Source of the DNA: Gammaproteobacteria bacterium
Lineage (GTDB): Bacteria; Pseudomonadota; Gammaproteobacteria; Pseudomonadales; Pseudomonadaceae
Assembly (NCBI GenBank): GCA_012735335.1
Contig: JAAYHO010000122.1
Coordinates: forward strand, 1 to 6,142
Direction of reading: 5' to 3'
Length of the DNA stretch: 6,142 nt
A program made the translations under genes and the position numbers. The notes beneath the pieces were generated by a model. The model made no database searches, had not been told where the DNA came from, and was given only the letters and a program-made list of their open reading frames with translations. Below are positions 1-6,142 of this stretch, in pieces. How positions within the stretch are numbered: the first letter of the stretch is position 1; each line of letters starts with the position of its first letter.

Positions 1-2
1 CC

Positions 3-341
3 GATGAGTCACCGGAGCAGGTGGCCCACCGCGAGGCCGATGAGGAAGCGGGACTGCAATTGCTGGAGCTGACTCCGATCATCCGCTACTTCCCGTCCCC
101 CGGCGGTAGCAATGAACACGTGCATCTGTATTGCGCCACAGTAGACAGCCGTGGGGTAGGCGGTGTGCATGGTCTGCCCGAGGAGGGCGAGGATATCCGC
201 GTGCAGGTGTTGTCCCGGGAGGCGGCGTTGCAGGCACTGGAGCGTGGCGAGATCGATAACGCCGCCAGCATCATCGCCCTGCAATGGCTGCAGTTGCATG
301 GTCAGCGATTGCGCGAACAAGCGGGGCCGCAGCCATGCTAG
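3..341 (+). CDS. nudF: ADP-ribose pyrophosphatase NudF, 5'-truncated by window edge
   Basis: This Nudix hydrolase is expected to cleave ADP-ribose to AMP and ribose 5-phosphate in the cytosol. Only the last 112 residues are visible; E. coli NudF has about 209, so roughly the first 95 lie upstream. The reading frame is open from the first complete codon at 3. The end of the Nudix box (GX5EX7REUXEEXGU) is seen directly: the box Glu in the second visible codon, then READEEAGL encoded at 30-56, whose glutamates bind the catalytic metal. Next come SPGGSNE, the HGLPEEGEDIRV segment and the C-terminal IDNAASIIALQWLQLH stretch, all closely resembling E. coli NudF (recalled, not aligned). The stop at 339-341 overlaps the next gene's ATG, so the two are probably co-translated. 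The nudF, yqiB-like, cpdA order matches the conserved gammaproteobacterial arrangement. Family assignment is secure; substrate is by homology. Confidence 0.93.
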   Translation, partial: DESPEQVAHREADEEAGLQLLELTPIIRYFPSPGGSNEHVHLYCATVDSRGVGGVHGLPEEGEDIRVQVLSREAALQALERGEIDNAASIIALQWLQLHGQRLREQAGPQPC

Positions 342-790
342 CGGCCAGCAAACCCCGCTACCGGGTTGATCTGGTCAGCCTGCAGGCCGTGTGCGAGGCC
401 AACTTCGCCCGGCTCAGTCAACTGATGCCGGACATGGCCAGTCAGGATGAGCGGCGCATACTGCTGGATGTGCCGGAGGCCAGTCAGCAGTCGCTGGTCA
501 TGCGCGTTTTGGAGCGTTGCCCCTACACCACCAGCCTGCAATTGCGCCATGAGCGGCGGCATGACTGGCTGGCACCGCCGAGTATGGAGGTGCGGCTGTA
601 CCATGATGTGAATATGGCCGAGGTGGTGGCTGCCTATAACCGGCGGCGTTTTCGCGGGGTCTATCCCTATCCCAACGAGCAGATGCTGCAGCCGGACGAG
701 AAGTACCAGCTCAACCATTTTCTCGGTGAATGGCTGGGTTATTGTCAGCGCCACGGGCTGAGCAGTCAGACACTGGTGCTGGGTCGCTGA
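335..790 (+). CDS. DUF1249 family protein (YqiB-like), function unknown
   Basis: The 151-residue protein belongs to the DUF1249/YqiB family; E. coli YqiB is about 140 residues. Recognisable segments are RYRVDLVSLQAVCEANFARL near residues 8-27, MEVRLYHDVNMAEVV in the middle, and the near C-terminal run RRFRGVYPYPNEQMLQPDEK followed by QLNHFLGEWLGYC. There is no signal peptide or membrane segment, so it is probably cytosolic. No catalytic motif is evident and I assign no reaction. The ATG at 335 is chosen because it overlaps the nudF stop by seven bases, a typical coupling arrangement, and gives the family's usual N-terminus. Open frame extends upstream to a GTG near 284, but that would run about 50 bases into nudF. 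Shine-Dalgarno support is weak (GCGGGG about 8 bases before the ATG), consistent with dependence on nudF translation. Confidence 0.88.
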   Translation: MLAASKPRYRVDLVSLQAVCEANFARLSQLMPDMASQDERRILLDVPEASQQSLVMRVLERCPYTTSLQLRHERRHDWLAPPSMEVRLYHDVNMAEVVAAYNRRRFRGVYPYPNEQMLQPDEKYQLNHFLGEWLGYCQRHGLSSQTLVLGR

Positions 791-909
791 GCGCGGATGG
801 TGAGGTCGGTAGCAAATTTGGAACATTCTGCCGGGACTTGTGCGCCAGTCGCTGGATTGTCTGATCGTCTATTGCCATCATGGCGGTTAAATGTTCAGGG
901 GACGGCCTG
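791..909 (+). other. Intergenic gap between the DUF1249 gene and cpdA
   Basis: This is the longest non-coding stretch upstream of parE if cpdA starts at 910. I searched it by eye for sigma-70 and sigma-54 promoters, CRP-like palindromes and hairpins and found nothing convincing. It contains the cpdA Shine-Dalgarno sequence at its 3' end and an in-frame ATG at 880 that would extend cpdA by ten codons. Its length, against the overlap just upstream, suggests that cpdA may have its own transcription signal here, but I cannot point to one. Confidence 0.5.
897..902 (+). promoter_or_regulatory. Ribosome binding site that fixes the cpdA start
   Basis: AGGGGA lies seven bases before the ATG at 910, which is near-ideal spacing. 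The competing in-frame ATG at 880 has no purine-rich sequence at the right distance. This site is the main reason for starting CpdA at 910. Confidence 0.75.
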
Positions 910-1725
910 ATGCCCTTATCCGAAGCCGCTGTGTTTTCTGACTCTGTTTGCGTGCTGCAACTGACGGACAGCCATCTGTTTGCCGATGCACAGCAACGTC
1001 TGCTGGGGATTGATACCCTGGCTTCACTGAATGCTGTCATTGATCTGGCGTTGCAGGAGTGTCCGCAGATCGACCTGGTGCTGGCCACCGGGGATATCGC
1101 CCAGGATGCGGTGACCGCCAGTTATCAGCGCTTTGCCGACGCAGTGACGCGTATCCCCCGGGCCTGCCACTGGATACCCGGCAACCATGATGATGCGGCG
1201 CTGATGGCCGAGCTGGGGCGCGAACAGGGGCTCAGTCGCAGCTGGGTGGACCTGGGCGCCTGGCGCATTGTGTTGCTCGACTCCAGTGTGCCGGGCAAGG
1301 TCTCCGGTTGGCTGGCTGATGATCAGTTGGCTCGGCTGGATGAGGCGCTGGCCAGTGCTGGTCAGCGCCATATCCTGGTCTGCCTGCACCACCACCCGGT
1401 ACCGATCGGCAGTGACTGGATGGAGCCGCTGGGGCTGGGGAATGCTGATCAGTTGTTCGCTCGACTGGATGCTGATCAGCGTGTTCGAGCGATACTCTGG
1501 GGGCATATCCATCAGCAGCTGGAGCAGACCCGTGGCCATATGCAACTGCTCGCCTCACCGTCCACCTGCGTGCAGTTTGCCGTCGCCAGCAGCGACTTTG
1601 CCACCGACAATCAGCCACCCGGTTACCGCTGGCTGCGCCTGTATGATGACGGTCGGCTGGAGACCCGTGTGTCACGGCTGGCGCCCGGCCAGTTCCTGCC
1701 CGAGGCTGGTGCCTCGGGGTATTAA
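910..1725 (+). CDS. cpdA: 3',5'-cyclic-AMP phosphodiesterase CpdA
   Basis: CpdA hydrolyses cAMP to AMP in the cytosol and so damps CRP/Vfr signalling. The 271-residue product is a class III cyclic nucleotide phosphodiesterase of the calcineurin-like metallophosphoesterase fold and is of normal length. Metal-site motifs appear in the expected order: DSH (D20, H22), GD (D62), GNHD (N92, H93), the HHHP block at 160-163 and GHIH (H199, H201). No ligand is missing. There is no signal peptide. The start at 910 has a good Shine-Dalgarno sequence and gives an N-terminus of family-typical length; the alternative at 880 would add ten residues. Its position after nudF and the yqiB-like gene supports the call over a generic phosphoesterase. 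The last codons are embedded in a perfect hairpin (1699-1718). In E. coli, yqiA follows directly, but here it does not. Confidence 0.93.
   Translation: MPLSEAAVFSDSVCVLQLTDSHLFADAQQRLLGIDTLASLNAVIDLALQECPQIDLVLATGDIAQDAVTASYQRFADAVTRIPRACHWIPGNHDDAALMAELGREQGLSRSWVDLGAWRIVLLDSSVPGKVSGWLADDQLARLDEALASAGQRHILVCLHHHPVPIGSDWMEPLGLGNADQLFARLDADQRVRAILWGHIHQQLEQTRGHMQLLASPSTCVQFAVASSDFATDNQPPGYRWLRLYDDGRLETRVSRLAPGQFLPEAGASGY
1699..1718 (+). terminator. Perfect 8-bp hairpin at the 3' end of cpdA, possible weak terminator
   Basis: CCCGAGGC (1699-1706) and GCCTCGGG (1711-1718) are exact inverted repeats around the four-base loop TGGT. The structure lies in the last codons of cpdA, ending five bases before the TAA. 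No T-run follows, so a classical intrinsic terminator is unlikely. It could act as a Rho-associated pause, an mRNA 3'-end stabiliser, or simply be a by-product of GC-rich coding sequence. Confidence 0.35.
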
Positions 1726-1749
1726 CCCTGCGGGGAGGCCGGGTAGAAT
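1722..1749 (+). promoter_or_regulatory. Candidate sigma-70 promoter for parE
   Basis: TAGAAT at 1744-1749 matches five of six bases of the -10 consensus. TTAACC at 1722-1727, partly overlapping the cpdA stop codon, matches four of six of the -35 consensus, with a 16-base spacer. Transcription would start near 1756-1758, giving a leader of about 60 bases before parE. The -35 is weak and no start site is known, so this is a suggestion only. Confidence 0.35.
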
Positions 1750-1797
1750 GCTATGCTGGGTCGCCGCTGTGGCAGGCGGTACCCGCTCTGAATGATC

Positions 1798-1803
1798 AAG
1801 GAA
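1798..1803 (+). promoter_or_regulatory. parE ribosome binding site with long spacing
   Basis: AAGGAA is the only good Shine-Dalgarno-like sequence before parE, but it lies 13 bases from the ATG at 1817, longer than the usual five to nine. The parE frame is closed by an in-frame TGA at 1793-1795, so no earlier ATG or GTG start is available. Confidence 0.55.
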
Positions 1804-1816
1804 ACTCAGACACCCT

Positions 1817-3712
1817 ATGTCCCAATCGTCCTATAACGCCGATGATATTGAAGTACTCAGCGGTCTGGACCCGGTGCGTCGCCGCCCGGGCATGTACACC
1901 GATACCACCCGACCCAACCACCTGGCCCAGGAAGTCATAGACAACAGCGTCGACGAGGCGCTGGCCGGTCATGCGCGCAGCGTGACGGTGATCCTGCATC
2001 AGGACAATGCACTGGAAGTGATCGACGATGGGCGCGGTATGCCGGTGGATATCCACCCCGAAGAAGGGGTGTCCGGGGTCGAACTGATCCTCACGCGGCT
2101 GCACGCCGGGGGCAAGTTCTCCGGCAAGAACTACCAGTTTTCCGGTGGTCTGCACGGGGTCGGTATCTCGGTGGTCAACGCCCTGTCCCTGCGGCTGGAA
2201 GTGCGGGTCCGGCGAGACGGCCAGGAATACGCCATCGCCTTCGAAAACGGCGACAAGGTCAACGAACTGGAAGTGATCGGCACCGTTGGCAAGCGCAATA
2301 CCGGTACTACGGTGAAGTTCTGGCCCAACGGCAGCTACTTCGATACCCCCAAATTCAATATCAACCGCCTGCTGCACCTGCTCAAGGCCAAGGCGGTGCT
2401 GTGTCCGGGGCTGAAGGTGGAGTTTGATGACCGCCAGTCCGGGGAAAAGACCAGTTGGTACTACGAGGATGGTCTGCGCGACTATCTGACCGATGCCTGC
2501 CAGCAGTGGACCACACTGCCGGAGGAGCCCTTTACCGGTGCTCTGGCGGCGAGCAAGGAGGCGGTCGACTGGGCGCTGTTCTGGCAGCCGGAGGGCGGCG
2601 AGCTGGTACAGGAAAGCTACGTCAACCTGATCCCCACCGCCCAGGGCGGTACCCACGTCAACGGCCTGCGTTCGGGGCTGCTGGAGGCCATCCGCGAGTT
2701 CTGCGAATTCCGCAACCTGTTGCCCCGGGGCGTCAAGCTGGCGCCGGAGGATGTCTGGGAGCGGGTCAGCTACGTGCTGTCGGTGAAGATGGCCGAGCCG
2801 CAGTTTTCCGGGCAGACCAAGGAGCGCCTGTCCTCGCGTGAATCCGCTTCCTTTGTGTCCGGGGTGGTCAAGGATGCCTTCAGCCTGTGGCTGAACCAGC
2901 ATGCGGACATCGGTCAGCAGATTGCCGAAATGGCCATCGACCACGCCAGCCGTCGGCTCAAGGCGAGCAAGAAGATCGAGCGCAAGCGCATCACCCAGGG
3001 GCCGGCGTTGCCCGGCAAGCTGGCCGATTGTGCCGGTCAGGACAGCCGTCGCTCGGAACTGTTTCTGGTGGAAGGGGACTCGGCCGGTGGCAGTGCCAAA
3101 CAGGCCCGGGACAAGGAGTTCCAGGCCATCATGCCGCTGCGCGGCAAGATCCTGAACACCTGGGAGGTCGACTCCGGTCAGGTGCTGGCCTCCCAGGAGG
3201 TACACAATATCGCCATTGCCATTGGCGTCGATCCCGGCTCCGATGACCTGTCGCAGCTGCGTTACGGCAAGATCTGCATCCTCGCCGATGCCGACTCCGA
3301 CGGCCTGCACATTGCAACCCTGCTGTGCGCCCTGTTCGTGCGCCACTTCCGTCCGCTGGTGGAGGCCGGGCACGTGTTCGTCGCCATGCCGCCGCTCTAT
3401 CGAATCGATGTGGGCAAGGAGGTGTACTACGCGCTGGATGAGGCGGAGAAGGCCGGCATCCTTGATCGCATCGAGGCTGAGAGCAAGCGTGGCAGGATTC
3501 AGGTCACCCGCTTCAAGGGCCTTGGTGAGATGAACCCGTTGCAACTGCGCGAAACCACCATGGCCCCCGACACCCGCCGCCTGGTGCAACTGACCCTGGA
3601 TGACATGCAGGGCACCGAGGCCCTGATGGATATGTTGCTGGCCAAGAAGCGCGCCAGTGACCGCAAGCAGTGGCTGGAAAGCAAGGGCAACCTGGCCGAG
3701 GTGGTGGCCTGA
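1817..3712 (+). CDS. parE: DNA topoisomerase IV subunit B (ParE)
   Basis: ParE is the ATPase and TOPRIM subunit of topoisomerase IV. It pairs with ParC to decatenate daughter chromosomes and relax supercoils. At 631 residues it is of normal length. The GHKL ATPase domain shows the N-box EVIDN (E39 general base, N43 for magnesium), DDGRGMP at 70-76 (D70, R73), HAGGKFSGKNYQFSGGLHGVG at about 96-115, and the transducer loop QTK at 333-335. The TOPRIM domain shows EGDSAGGSAKQARD (E419), PLRGKILNTWEV at 440-451 and DADSDG (D491, D493, D495), followed by RFKGLGEMNP. The sequence PLRGKILNTWEV and the absence of GyrB's long insert distinguish it from gyrase B. An in-frame stop just upstream leaves ATG 1817 as the only reasonable start. 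The parE stop overlaps an ATG (TGATG) that opens a six-codon frame leading to the protease gene. Residues where I recall E. coli quinolone changes (the ASQE segment near 458-461) look wild type. Confidence 0.98.
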   Translation: MSQSSYNADDIEVLSGLDPVRRRPGMYTDTTRPNHLAQEVIDNSVDEALAGHARSVTVILHQDNALEVIDDGRGMPVDIHPEEGVSGVELILTRLHAGGKFSGKNYQFSGGLHGVGISVVNALSLRLEVRVRRDGQEYAIAFENGDKVNELEVIGTVGKRNTGTTVKFWPNGSYFDTPKFNINRLLHLLKAKAVLCPGLKVEFDDRQSGEKTSWYYEDGLRDYLTDACQQWTTLPEEPFTGALAASKEAVDWALFWQPEGGELVQESYVNLIPTAQGGTHVNGLRSGLLEAIREFCEFRNLLPRGVKLAPEDVWERVSYVLSVKMAEPQFSGQTKERLSSRESASFVSGVVKDAFSLWLNQHADIGQQIAEMAIDHASRRLKASKKIERKRITQGPALPGKLADCAGQDSRRSELFLVEGDSAGGSAKQARDKEFQAIMPLRGKILNTWEVDSGQVLASQEVHNIAIAIGVDPGSDDLSQLRYGKICILADADSDGLHIATLLCALFVRHFRPLVEAGHVFVAMPPLYRIDVGKEVYYALDEAEKAGILDRIEAESKRGRIQVTRFKGLGEMNPLQLRETTMAPDTRRLVQLTLDDMQGTEALMDMLLAKKRASDRKQWLESKGNLAEVVA

Positions 3713-3732
3713 TGCCCGGTCAGGCTCCATGA
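3712..3732 (+). CDS. Possible six-codon coupling minicistron between parE and the protease gene
   Basis: The frame encodes MPGQAP. Its ATG (3712-3714) overlaps the parE TGA (3710-3712) as TGATG, and its own TGA (3730-3732) overlaps the next gene's ATG (3729-3731) as ATGA. A purine-rich GAGGTGG at 3698-3704, inside the end of parE, lies seven bases before this ATG. The protease ATG itself has only CAGG four bases upstream. The peptide is probably irrelevant; the likely role, if real, is passing ribosomes from parE to the protease gene. The arrangement could also be chance, since so short a frame has no coding signature. Confidence 0.35.
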   Translation: MPGQAP

Positions 3733-4265
3733 CCCAGGCACCGCCGCCGGATCGGCGGCTGGGCACCGTGATGATGGTGTTGGCCTGGGTAGCCGGGCTG
3801 GCGCTGGCGGCCCAGTGGTTTGCCGGTTATGAGGAACGCCGCCGCAATCCCAATCAGCAGCCGCTGTCCATGCATCTGGGCGAGGCGGTGGAAGTGCGAC
3901 TGGAGCGCAACCGGTATGGTCATTACCTGGCCAATGGTCAGATCAACGGCCAGCCGGTGACCTTTCTGCTGGACACCGGCGCCACCTTCGTTGCGGTACC
4001 GCTGGAGGTGGCCGAGCGCCTGCAACTGCAGCGGGGGCGGCCGATGATGGTCAGTACTGCCAACGGCCTGAGCGAAAGCTGGAGCACCCGCATCGACAGT
4101 CTGCAGCTGGGTGATATCCATCTGCGCAACGTCAGCGCAGGCATAGTGCCGGGCATTGTCGGGGAAGATGTGCTGCTGGGCATGAGCGCCCTCAAGCAAC
4201 TGGATTTTACCCAGCGGGGTAATGAATTGATTTTGCGCCAACCTGTAGAGAGCAAACATGAGTGA
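3729..4265 (+). CDS. Membrane-anchored retropepsin-like aspartic protease (TIGR02281-type)
   Basis: The 178-residue product has a short hydrophilic N-terminus, one hydrophobic segment at about residues 11-32, then a single-lobe aspartic protease domain. The active-site motif is [13 protein letters not shown], with catalytic D82 in DTGA at 82-85. The later [16 protein letters not shown] block at 145-160 is the conserved C-terminal part of this fold. A single catalytic aspartate means that it should work as a homodimer, as retropepsins do. Family relatives include, from memory, the periplasmic Caulobacter protease PerP; the substrate here is unknown. Start 3729 is the only ATG that gives this N-terminus; the frame also opens at a GTG at 3657 inside parE, which is unlikely. 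It sits 16 bases after parE and overlaps parC by 8 bases, so expression is probably tied to both. Positive residues flank both sides of the hydrophobic segment (R9-R10 and R37-R39), leaving orientation uncertain. Confidence 0.88.
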   Translation: MTQAPPPDRRLGTVMMVLAWVAGLALAAQWFAGYEERRRNPNQQPLSMHLGEAVEVRLERNRYGHYLANGQINGQPVTFLLDTGATFVAVPLEVAERLQLQRGRPMMVSTANGLSESWSTRIDSLQLGDIHLRNVSAGIVPGIVGEDVLLGMSALKQLDFTQRGNELILRQPVESKHE

Positions 4266-6142
4266 CAGTCTGGATCTGAGCATGGAAGGCGTTGAGCGCC
4301 GTTCACTGTCGTCGTTTACCGAAGAAGCCTATCTGAACTACTCCATGTACGTGATCATGGATCGGGCGCTGCCGCATATCGGCGATGGGCTCAAGCCGGT
4401 ACAGCGGCGCATCGTCTATGCGATGAGCGAGCTGGGCCTGTCGGCCGGCTCCAAGCCCAAGAAGTCCGCACGTACCGTTGGTGACGTGCTGGGCAAGTAC
4501 CACCCCCACGGCGACTCGGCCTGCTACGAGGCCATGGTGTTGATGGCTCAGCCGTTCTCCTACCGCTATCCGCTGGTCGACGGGCAGGGCAACTGGGGCG
4601 CGCCGGACGATCCCAAATCCTTTGCTGCCATGCGCTACACCGAAGCCCGTCTGTCCCGCTACAGCGAGGTGCTGCTGTCCGAGCTGGGGCAGGGCACGGT
4701 GGACTGGCAACCGAACTTCGACGGCACCCTGGATGAGCCGGTGGTGCTGCCCGCCCGTCTGCCCAACCTGCTGCTCAACGGCACCACCGGGATTGCCGTG
4801 GGCATGGCTACCGACATTCCGCCGCATAACCTGCGGGAAGTCGCCGCCGCCTGCGTGCGCCTGCTGGATGACCCCGGCGCCGGGCTGGATGAGCTGATGG
4901 AACACATCCAGGGGCCGGACTTCCCCACCGAGGCGGAAATCATCACCCCGCGCAGTGAGCTGCTCAATCTCTATGCGACCGGGCGTGGCTCGGTACGCTG
5001 CCGGGCGGTGTGGACGCGGGAGGATGGCGATATCGTCATTACCGCGCTGCCGCATCAGGTGTCCGGGGCCAAGGTGCTGGAACAGATCGCTGCGCAGATG
5101 CAGGCCAAGAAACTGCCGCTGGTGGCCGACCTGCGCGATGAGTCGGATCACGAGAACCCGACCCGCATTGTCATAGTGCCGCGCTCCAATCGGGTGGATG
5201 CGGAAGAGCTGATGCAGCACCTGTTCGCTACCACCGATCTGGAGAACAGCTACCGGGTCAATATGAACGTGATTGGTACCGATGGCCGCCCGGCGGTCAA
5301 GGGCCTGCACGCCATGATCAGCGAGTGGCTGGGTTTTCGTATCACCACGGTGCGCCGCCGATTGCAGTTCCGTCTGGACAAGGTGCTGGCGCGCCTGCAT
5401 CTGCTCGACGGCCTGTTGATCGCCTTCCTCAACCTGGATGAGGTGATCGAGATCATCCGCACCGAGGATGACCCCAAGGCCGTGCTCATGGCCCGTTTCG
5501 GCCTGACCGAACTGCAGGCTGACTACATTCTCGACACCCGTCTGCGGCAGCTGGCGCGACTGGAGGAAATGAAGATCCGTGGCGAGCAGGATGCGCTGGC
5601 CAAGGAACGTGATCAGCTGCAGAAGACCCTGGGCAGTGAAAAGCTGCTGCGCAAACAGGTGCGTAATGAGCTGGTGGCCGATGCCGAGACCTACGGCGAT
5701 GAGCGGCGCTCACCGCTGGTCGAGCGTGAGGAAGCCAAAGCCCTGTCGGAAAACGATCTGGTGCCCTCCGAGCCGGTGACCGTGGTGCTCTCCGAGCGCG
5801 GCTGGGCTCGTTGCGCCAAGGGCCATGATGCCGATGGCGCGGGTATGTCCTACCGCGCCGGGGACAGCTTCCTGACCCAGGCCAGCGGACGCTCCAACCA
5901 GCAGGCGGTGTTCCTCGACTCCAGCGGGCGCAGTTATTCACTGGCCGCCCACAGTCTGCCCTCGGCCCGGGGCCAGGGCGAGCCGTTGACCGGGCGCCTG
6001 AGTCCGCCGCCGGGTGCCGAATTCGTCAGCGTACTGCTGCCGGATGATGAGCAGCTGTACCTGCTGGCTTCGGATGCCGGTTACGGCTTCGTGGTGCAGG
6101 GTGCGGATCTGCAGTCGCGCAACAAGAACGGCAAGGCGCTGC
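4258..6142 (+). CDS. parC: DNA topoisomerase IV subunit A (ParC), 3' end beyond window
   Basis: ParC is the DNA-cleaving and DNA-wrapping subunit of topoisomerase IV. The frame is open from ATG 4258 to the window end, giving 628 residues of an expected 750 or so. The N-terminal breakage-reunion domain shows [15 protein letters not shown], the winged-helix block [15 protein letters not shown] at 79-93, the catalytic pair R126-Y127 in MRYTEARLS, and the DNA-bending isoleucine I179 in [18 protein letters not shown]. The helical tower and coiled-coil arms run to about residue 490, including the [20 protein letters not shown] region. From about residue 502 there are repeats typical of the C-terminal beta-pinwheel. 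S87 and E91, the quinolone-binding pair, are both the susceptible-type residues. The gene overlaps the protease stop by 8 bases, with a modest AGAGAG Shine-Dalgarno at 4247-4252. The SACYE signature, position next to parE and no GyrA box in the visible part argue for ParC over GyrA. Confidence 0.97.
   Translation, partial: MSDSLDLSMEGVERRSLSSFTEEAYLNYSMYVIMDRALPHIGDGLKPVQRRIVYAMSELGLSAGSKPKKSARTVGDVLGKYHPHGDSACYEAMVLMAQPFSYRYPLVDGQGNWGAPDDPKSFAAMRYTEARLSRYSEVLLSELGQGTVDWQPNFDGTLDEPVVLPARLPNLLLNGTTGIAVGMATDIPPHNLREVAAACVRLLDDPGAGLDELMEHIQGPDFPTEAEIITPRSELLNLYATGRGSVRCRAVWTREDGDIVITALPHQVSGAKVLEQIAAQMQAKKLPLVADLRDESDHENPTRIVIVPRSNRVDAEELMQHLFATTDLENSYRVNMNVIGTDGRPAVKGLHAMISEWLGFRITTVRRRLQFRLDKVLARLHLLDGLLIAFLNLDEVIEIIRTEDDPKAVLMARFGLTELQADYILDTRLRQLARLEEMKIRGEQDALAKERDQLQKTLGSEKLLRKQVRNELVADAETYGDERRSPLVEREEAKALSENDLVPSEPVTVVLSERGWARCAKGHDADGAGMSYRAGDSFLTQASGRSNQQAVFLDSSGRSYSLAAHSLPSARGQGEPLTGRLSPPPGAEFVSVLLPDDEQLYLLASDAGYGFVVQGADLQSRNKNGKAL

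Noticed and set aside
817..835. A TTGGAAC...TGCC sequence resembling a sigma-54 promoter before cpdA
   Set aside because: The distance between the GG and GC elements is two bases too short, which normally abolishes sigma-54 recognition.
1318..1480. Similar short stretches within cpdA (two GATCAGTTG copies, DQLARLD and DQLFARLD in the protein)
   Set aside because: They lie in two separate helices also present in other CpdA proteins; the resemblance is short and probably coincidental rather than a duplication.
1792..1836. A 14-codon frame starting at ATG 1792 and overlapping the parE start
   Set aside because: It has no ribosome binding site of its own and its stop does not overlap the parE start codon, so there is no coupling geometry to support it.
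2455..3246. Plus-strand alternative frames of 128 and 119 codons inside parE
   Set aside because: They overlap the conserved parE transducer and TOPRIM coding sequence and have the Arg/Ala/Gly-rich composition typical of off-frame translation.
1796..3766. A 656-codon open frame on the minus strand opposite parE
   Set aside because: It mirrors parE almost end to end, has no recognisable domain and no plausible ribosome site, and long antisense frames are expected opposite GC-rich genes with strong third-position bias.
4303..5400. A 365-codon open frame on the minus strand opposite parC
   Set aside because: It is an antisense shadow of the well-supported parC frame, with low-complexity His/Gln/Gly-rich composition and no family resemblance.

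Overview
The window looks like an ordinary chromosomal housekeeping locus from a GC-rich gammaproteobacterium, most likely Pseudomonas or a close relative. The evidence is the gene order (nudF, a DUF1249/YqiB gene, cpdA, parE, a retropepsin-like protease, parC), close family-level resemblance of every product, and ParC numbering. The quinolone-region serine and glutamate fall at residues 87 and 91, as in Pseudomonas ParC rather than at 80 and 84 as in E. coli. All genes lie on the plus strand. I see no mobile element, tRNA, rRNA, CRISPR array or sign of horizontal transfer.

Layout. Positions 3-341 hold the 3' half of nudF (ADP-ribose pyrophosphatase), whose stop overlaps the start of a DUF1249 gene (335-790). 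After a 119-base gap comes cpdA (910-1725), a cyclic-AMP phosphodiesterase ending in a perfect 8-bp hairpin. A 91-base gap with a possible promoter leads to parE (1817-3712). After 16 bases there is a small membrane-anchored aspartic protease gene (3729-4265), which overlaps parC (4258 to the window edge, 3' end missing) by 8 bases.

How the genes work together. ParE (ATPase/TOPRIM) and ParC (DNA cleavage) form topoisomerase IV, which unlinks daughter chromosomes. The protease gene between them is tightly packed and probably co-translated, but it has no obvious mechanistic link to topoisomerase IV. NudF and CpdA are small-molecule hydrolases that clear ADP-ribose and cAMP. The DUF1249 protein has no known function that I can name.

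The points most worth a second look are: a six-codon minicistron that appears to chain parE to the protease by TGATG and ATGA overlaps; the protease between the two topoisomerase IV genes, with ambiguous membrane topology; the absence of a yqiA-type esterase gene between cpdA and parE; and the hairpin and putative promoter at the cpdA/parE junction. I found no convincing novel multi-gene system.
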